DNA of 64,000 nucleotides from Clostridia bacterium (GTDB lineage: Bacteria; Bacillota; Clostridia; Oscillospirales; Acutalibacteraceae): assembly GCA_900766585.1 (NCBI GenBank), contig CAAFVV010000014.1, positions 1-64,000 of the forward strand. Direction: 5' to 3'. The notes under the pieces were generated by a model. The model had not been told where the DNA came from and searched no databases. It worked only from the letters and a program-made list of their open reading frames with translations. The position numbers and the translations under genes were made by a program. Positions 59,580-64,000 of the stretch are shown one piece after another. The stretch's first letter is position 1, and the number at the start of each line of letters is the position of its first letter.

Positions 59580-61826
59580 ATGGCCAAGCGAACCAAAAAA
59601 GACGATGTCAAGCCCGCAGGCGAGCTGCCGTCGAATGCCCATATCTCCGGCGCCGGTCAGGTCGAGCATCAGCCGATCACCGATACGCTGCGGGAGAACT
59701 ACATGCCCTATGCGATGAGCGTCATCATGTCCCGCGCCATCCCCGAGATCGACGGCTTCAAGCCCTCGCACCGCAAGCTGCTGTACACCATGTATAAGAT
59801 GGGGCTTTTGCAGGGCAATCTCATCAAGTCCGCGAACATCGCCGGACAGACGATGAAGCTGAATCCCCACGGCGATGCCGCCATTTATGACACGATGGTG
59901 CGTCTGTCCCGCGGCAACGAGGCGCTTTTGCACCCGTATGTCGAGTCAAAGGGCAACTTCGGTAAAGCCTATTCCTCCGATATGGAGTGCGCCGCCTCGC
60001 GATACACCGAGGCGAAGCTCGCCCCGATCGCGGCGGAGCTGTTTCGGGATATTGACAAGGACACCGTGGATTTTGCCGACAACTATGACGCGACGATGAA
60101 GGAGCCGACGCTGCTGCCCGTCACGTTCCCGGCAATTCTGGTGAACAACAACCTCGGTATCGCGGTCGGCATGGCGAGCAACATCTGCTCATTCAATCTG
60201 GCGGAGGTCTGCGAAACGGCGGTCGCGCTGATGAAGGACCCTGAGCACGACCTGCTGTCCACGCTGAAAGCGCCGGATTTTCCGAGCGGCGGTAGGCTCA
60301 TCTACCGCCGCGAGGATCTTGTGCGCATTTATGAAACCGGACGCGGCAGCGTGCGTGTGCGCGCGGTGTGGACGTATGACAAGGCGAACAACTGTATCGA
60401 CGTGACGGAGATTCCGTATTCCACGACGATCGAGGCGATCATCGGCAAGGTGACGGAGCTGGTCAAGGCGGGCAAGGTGCGGGAAATCAACGACATCCGT
60501 AACGAGACCGACCTGAAGGGCTTAAAGATCACCATTGACTTAAAGCGCGGCACAGACCCCGAAAAGCTGATGAACCGGCTGTTTGCCCTGACGCCGCTCG
60601 AGGATTCCTTCGGCTGCAATTTTAACGTATTGATCGGCGGCGTGCCGCGCGTGCTCGGTGTGCGCGCCCTGCTTGAGGAGTGGACGGCGTTCCGTCTCGA
60701 ATGTGTGCGCCGCCGCGTCGCCTTTGACCTGGATAAGGCAAAGGAGCGGCTGCACCTGCTCAAGGCGCTGCAAAAGATCCTGCTCGACATTGACAAGGCA
60801 GTGCGGATCGTGCGGGAGACGGAGGAGGAGGCCGAGGTGGTGCCGAATCTGATGATCGGCTTCGGCATCGACCAGACCCAGGCGGAATATGTCGCGGAGA
60901 TCCGTCTGCGCCATTTAAACCGCGAATATATCCTCAAGCGGCTTGCCGATGTGGAGGAGCTTGAAAAGACCGTGGCGGATCTGACCGATACGCTGGCGAG
61001 CCGCAGCCGCCTGCGCCGGATCATCGTGGATGAGCTGAACGAGACCGCCCGCAAATACGGTCAGCCGCGGCGCACAGAGCTTCTGTATGCGGCGGATATT
61101 GCCGAGACTGTCGAGGAGACGCAGGAGATCGCGGACTATCCCTGCACCTTCTTCTTCACGGCGGAGGGGTATTTCAAAAAGATCACGCCGCAGTCCCTGC
61201 GCATGAGCGGGGAGCAGAAGCTCAAGGATGGCGATCATATCACGCAGACGGTCGAGGGGAGCAACACGCGCGAGCTGCTGTTCTTCTCCGACCGCGGCAA
61301 CGTGTATAAGAGCCGCGCGTCGGATTTTGCCGACACCAAGGCGAGCGTGCTCGGTGAATACATCCCCGCCAAGCTGGGCTTTGAAGAGGGCGAGCGCGCC
61401 GTGTATATGACGGTGCTCTCCGCCTATACCGGCTATATGCTCTTTGCCTTTGAAAACGGCAAGGCGGCAAAGGTGGATATGGCGGCGTATGCCACCAAGA
61501 CCAATCGCCGCAAGCTGGTGGGGGCGTATTCCGACAAGGAGCCGCTTGCCGCTATGCTCTATCTGCCGGAGGACGGCGAGTATATGTTCACCGCCACGTC
61601 CGGCCGCCGTCTGCTGGTGCATACCGGCGCCATCTCGCCCAAGACCTCCCGCACGACGATCGGTGTGCAGGTGATGACCGTGAAAGGACGGCACCGCCTG
61701 GCTGCGGTAGAGCCGTTTGCCGAGGGCATGGCGGCGACGCCGAACCGCTATCGCACAAAGACGCTTCCCGCAGCGGGGGCAATGCCCGCGGCGGAGGATT
61801 TCGGCGAGCAGCTGACATTGGAATAA
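59580..61826 (+). CDS. parC: Type II topoisomerase A subunit (ParC/GyrA-like)
   Basis: A 748-residue DNA-cleaving subunit. Catalytic Tyr-142 in CAASRYTEAKLAPIAAE; QRDR region NPHGDAAIYDTMVRLSRGNE; breakage-reunion segments YAMSVIMSRAIPEIDGFKPS and PVTFPAILVNNNLGIAVGMA. The C-terminal beta-pinwheel (about 510-748: FFFTAEGYFKKITPQS, LLFFSDRGNVYKSRASDF, YMFTATSGRRLLVHTGAIS) has no clear GyrA-box, which favours a topo IV-like role. RBS GGGAGGG before the ATG. Confidence 0.93.
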   Translation: MAKRTKKDDVKPAGELPSNAHISGAGQVEHQPITDTLRENYMPYAMSVIMSRAIPEIDGFKPSHRKLLYTMYKMGLLQGNLIKSANIAGQTMKLNPHGDAAIYDTMVRLSRGNEALLHPYVESKGNFGKAYSSDMECAASRYTEAKLAPIAAELFRDIDKDTVDFADNYDATMKEPTLLPVTFPAILVNNNLGIAVGMASNICSFNLAEVCETAVALMKDPEHDLLSTLKAPDFPSGGRLIYRREDLVRIYETGRGSVRVRAVWTYDKANNCIDVTEIPYSTTIEAIIGKVTELVKAGKVREINDIRNETDLKGLKITIDLKRGTDPEKLMNRLFALTPLEDSFGCNFNVLIGGVPRVLGVRALLEEWTAFRLECVRRRVAFDLDKAKERLHLLKALQKILLDIDKAVRIVRETEEEAEVVPNLMIGFGIDQTQAEYVAEIRLRHLNREYILKRLADVEELEKTVADLTDTLASRSRLRRIIVDELNETARKYGQPRRTELLYAADIAETVEETQEIADYPCTFFFTAEGYFKKITPQSLRMSGEQKLKDGDHITQTVEGSNTRELLFFSDRGNVYKSRASDFADTKASVLGEYIPAKLGFEEGERAVYMTVLSAYTGYMLFAFENGKAAKVDMAAYATKTNRRKLVGAYSDKEPLAAMLYLPEDGEYMFTATSGRRLLVHTGAISPKTSRTTIGVQVMTVKGRHRLAAVEPFAEGMAATPNRYRTKTLPAAGAMPAAEDFGEQLTLE

Positions 61827-61835
61827 CAAAGAAAA

Positions 61836-61868
61836 GTACCCGCAGCCGGACATGCCGGCTACGGGTAC
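61836..61868 (+). terminator. Stem-loop after parC
   Basis: GTACCCG and CGGGTAC outer arms with AGCCGG/CCGGCT inner arms around a short loop, ten bases after the stop. It lacks a U-tract, so it is a possible terminator only. Confidence 0.5.
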
Positions 61869-61957
61869 AGCCGTTTCCGCAGCAAACGCAGTGTATGCGG
61901 ACGGCTTGACGCTAGTGTATGCCGCCGCGGAAAAAATATACCGGGCGGCGAATTTTT

Positions 61958-63106
61958 TTATTTTGCTGATCCGGCCAGCCGGGCGAGTACGCGGCAGGTG
62001 CGGTCGATCTCCTCCGGCGTGGTAAATGCCGACGGAGCGAGACGCACGGTTCCCTCCGCCTGTGTGCCGAGCATACGGTGCGCCGTCGGGGCGCAGTGCA
62101 GCCCCGCGCGCACGGCGATTCCCGCCTGCCCGAGCCGCTCGGCGACGGTTTCGGACGGCATGCCGTCCACCGTCAGCGATAGCAGCGGCACATGGCGGTT
62201 TACCTCAACGGGCGGGCCGTAAAGCCGTATGCCCGGCACCGTTTGCAGCCGCCCGGCCATCTGCGCGGTCAGCGCTAGCTCCGACCGGTACAGCCGGTCA
62301 ACGCCCTGTACGCCGAGCCAGCGGATCCCTGCGCCGAGACCGAGAATGCCCGGCACATTGAGTGTGCCGCTTTCCATACTGTCCGGCCATTCCTCGGGCT
62401 GGGCAAATGAGGAGGAGCGGCTTCCCGTTCCGCCGCGGATGATCGGACGGAGCGGAAAACGCCCCGAGCTGCACAGAAGTCCCGTTCCCATCGGCCCGTA
62501 TAAGCCCTTGTGTCCGGGCAGACAGAGAAAATCAATGTGATCCGCCTGCATATTGATCGGCAGTATCCCCGCCGACTGTGCCGCGTCCACGATAAACGGG
62601 ATTCCCCGCGCGGCAGCCAAACCGCCGATGGCGTGGATCGGCAGTACCTCGCCGGTCACATTGGATGCATGGGTGCAGATGATGGCGCGGGTCTTCGGCG
62701 TCAGTGTGCGGGCAAAGGCGCGCACCGTTTCCTCGGCGTCGCCGGGGGATACGGCTGCCACATCCACGGTGCAGCCCTGCCCGGCAAGCGCCGTCAACGG
62801 CCGCATGACCGCATTATGCTCCAGTGACGACACCGTTACACGGTCGCCGGGGCGCAGCAGGCCGCCGATCGCGCGGTTGAGCGCACCGGTGCAGTTTTCC
62901 GTAAACGCCACATAGGACGGATCCTCCGCGCCGAAAAAACGGGCTGCCGCTTCCCGCACACGGTAGACCTCGCGCGCCGTATCCATGCTCATGGCGTAGC
63001 CGCCGCGGCCGGGGTTGGCGCCAAAGCGCAAAAACGCCTGCGCCGCTGCCTGCCGCACGCAAAGCGGCTTCGGCCAGCTTGTCGCCGCGTTGTCGAGATA
63101 GATCAG
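61958..63106 (-). CDS. Cysteine-desulfurase-like class V aminotransferase (CTG start)
   Basis: A 382-residue PLP enzyme. The N-terminus IYLDNAATSWPKP is the family start, and it is preceded in frame only by CTG and then by a stop; GGAGG is nine bases upstream of that CTG. The CTG overlaps the previous gene's TGA as CTGA. PLP and catalytic motifs: FTENCTGALNRAIGGLL, SSLEHNAVMRPL, HASNVTGEVLPI, VDAAQSAGILPI, LPGHKGLYGPMGTGLL (Schiff-base Lys) and GLHCAPTAHRMLG (catalytic Cys). It likely releases sulfur or selenium from Cys/Sec for a carrier. Downstream of the DUF3343 gene. Confidence 0.88.
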   Translation of the reverse strand: MIYLDNAATSWPKPLCVRQAAAQAFLRFGANPGRGGYAMSMDTAREVYRVREAAARFFGAEDPSYVAFTENCTGALNRAIGGLLRPGDRVTVSSLEHNAVMRPLTALAGQGCTVDVAAVSPGDAEETVRAFARTLTPKTRAIICTHASNVTGEVLPIHAIGGLAAARGIPFIVDAAQSAGILPINMQADHIDFLCLPGHKGLYGPMGTGLLCSSGRFPLRPIIRGGTGSRSSSFAQPEEWPDSMESGTLNVPGILGLGAGIRWLGVQGVDRLYRSELALTAQMAGRLQTVPGIRLYGPPVEVNRHVPLLSLTVDGMPSETVAERLGQAGIAVRAGLHCAPTAHRMLGTQAEGTVRLAPSAFTTPEEIDRTCRVLARLAGSAK

Positions 63107-63327
63107 GGCGAGTCACCTCCCGCCTGCACCGTATTGACGCGGATTCCCGCCTGACGCAGCAAGGCGACTGCGCGTTCGCCGTGGTCGTAGACGGTGAGCC
63201 GGTAGCCGCAGCCGTTTTCCACTTCGGTCTTGCGTTGTATATAGGCGCGTATGCCCTTTTTCTCCAGCAGATCCTTTCCGCGCATGGCGTTGGTCACAGA
63301 CCCCACGCCGATGATCGTCAGAGACAT
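63103..63327 (-). CDS. DUF3343 putative Se/S carrier-like protein
   Basis: A 74-residue protein: LTIIGVGSVTNAMRGKDLLE, KKGIRAYIQRKTEVENGCGY, RLTVYDHGERAVALLRQAGI. The GCGYRL segment with its single Cys fits the DUF3343 family, suspected sulfur or selenium carriers acting beside cysteine-desulfurase-like enzymes. GAGGTGA precedes the ATG. Its stop overlaps the start of that enzyme, so the pair is translationally coupled. Confidence 0.85.
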   Translation of the reverse strand: MSLTIIGVGSVTNAMRGKDLLEKKGIRAYIQRKTEVENGCGYRLTVYDHGERAVALLRQAGIRVNTVQAGGDSP

Positions 63328-63401
63328 GAATGTTCACCTCGTATTATCACCATATGCGAGGTCGTCCCGTTTGGTGACTGCGCCTGCGGGAGAAATCACA
63401 A

Positions 63402-63435
63402 GCCCCCGGCCGGCAGGAAAGCCGGTCGGGGGGCG
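63402..63435 (-). terminator. Stem-loop after the foldase-like gene
   Basis: GCCCCCGGCCGGC and GCCGGTCGGGGGGC arms around AGGAAA. On the minus strand it follows the stop of the gene at 63510 by about 75 bases; the U-tract is weak (TTGTGATTT). Confidence 0.55.
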
Positions 63436-63509
63436 TTACTTTTGGGTATATGGTGCGGATGCTGCTGTGGTCGGAAAATAAACGGGCAGAACGGCAAAAT
63501 CGGCGACGG

Positions 63510-64000
63510 TTATTTCTTCGCAGTCGGATATTCGATGTCCGCTTGGGACACCAGATCGGCCAAATGAGCCTCCCATGCACCGTCGGGGTCATTTCCTTGG
63601 TAATCGGCAAGAAACGCCTGTCTGACCTTGCCGCGAATCATCAGGGTGCGATAACTTTCCTTCAGCTTTTCAAGATACTGCTCCTGCATATAGGCCAGAT
63701 AAATCTGCGCGGTATAACCCGACGGCTCACTTTCCATAGCCTGCTTCGCATACCCCCACTGCTTTTCAGTGAATTGCTCGACCTCCTCGCGGGTGACGGT
63801 CAGCCCAAGCCGTTTTGCCTCTCGGTCGGCAACCTTTCCCTCGATGAACTGTTTTTTCATGTCTTCCCGTGTCAAATGCCGCTGTATATCGGGAGCGGCG
63901 CTTAAAATCTCGCTGTTCGGCTCACCGCGCAAGCCGTTGAACAGCTCGAGGTAGCTGTCGATATCCTCTTTGTAAATGGGTTCGCCATTCACTTTGATTT
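63510..64000 (-). CDS. SurA/PrsA-like foldase fragment (partial)
   Basis: At least 163 codons, open to the right edge, ending TAA. The visible part begins IKVNGEPIYKEDIDSYLEL, the typical VNGEPI start of the SurA-N/PrsA chaperone domain, followed by DIQRHLTREDMKKQFIEGK, VADREAKRLGLTVTREEVEQ and a helical tail. The usual PpiC rotamase domain is not seen; the tail ends at SQADIEYPTAKK. Such proteins are normally exported lipoproteins or anchored; the N-terminus lies outside the window. GTG at 63992 is a possible but unlikely start. Confidence 0.75.
   Translation of the reverse strand, partial: IKVNGEPIYKEDIDSYLELFNGLRGEPNSEILSAAPDIQRHLTREDMKKQFIEGKVADREAKRLGLTVTREEVEQFTEKQWGYAKQAMESEPSGYTAQIYLAYMQEQYLEKLKESYRTLMIRGKVRQAFLADYQGNDPDGAWEAHLADLVSQADIEYPTAKK

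Overview
This window looks like a chromosomal segment of a GC-rich, anaerobic, Gram-positive Clostridia, probably in or near the Oscillospiraceae (Ruminococcaceae). The reasons are: Firmicute gene order (infC-rpmI-rplT; dprA-topA-trmFO; plsX-ACP-rnc-smc-ftsY; nadD/yqeK-LCP-rsfS-leuS), a T-box and a lysine riboswitch, a reverse rubrerythrin, long-form HPF, UppP, DivIVA and Spx-like proteins, and TTGACA/TATAAT promoters with strong GGAGG ribosome sites. Family names come from reading translated sequence; no database search was run.

Left part (1-13.1 kb), mostly minus strand and more accessory: the AT-rich end of a foreign-looking gene; tRNA-Trp and tRNA-Met/Ile2; an overlapping operon AraC regulator - small Cys protein - unknown - YbaK editing protein - Nudix; a PnuC-type transporter behind a long leader with terminator; tRNA-Ala; four tandem lipoproteins, three of them clear paralogues; a PerR - reverse rubrerythrin - rubredoxin oxidative-stress operon with palindromic operators; an RluA pseudouridine synthase; an anchored protein, a beta-propeller-like lipoprotein and a broken lectin/amidase-like gene.

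Centre (13.2-37.8 kb), plus strand, is a dense housekeeping block. It runs from infC (ATC start, attenuated leader) through rplT, an rRNA methyltransferase, dprA, topA, trmFO, plsX, an ACP-like gene that lacks the phosphopantetheine serine, rnc, a radical SAM gene, smc, ftsY, rdgB, yhbY, a nadD-yqeK fusion, an LCP protein, rsfS and leuS, then rpsU, yqeG, endonuclease IV, an M24 peptidase, efp and a zinc-ribbon protein.

At 38.4-43.6 kb lies the most system-like locus: a three-gene cassette of a TerB_N-type protein, a DUF2791/BrxD-like P-loop ATPase and an Lhr-like DEAD/DEAH helicase, with its own promoter. It is a candidate genome-defence or DNA-stress module. It is followed by a DUF378 membrane protein and convergent hpf.

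Right part: a minus-strand operon (44.6-48.6 kb) of two Gfo/Idh/MocA dehydrogenases, a xylose-isomerase-like TIM barrel and a ThuA protein, suggesting oxidation-based glycoside metabolism; T-box-controlled tyrS; lysine-riboswitch-controlled lysA; a TIGR01440 gene; tRNA-Leu; an alkylation-repair pair (AlkA-like, Ogt); an Spx/ArsC-like and a DUF896 gene; a DivIVA-like gene; ydbC and uppP; a type II topoisomerase pair (ParE/ParC-like); and a cysteine-desulfurase-like gene that seems to start with CTG, coupled to a DUF3343 Se/S-carrier-like gene. The window ends inside a foldase-like gene.
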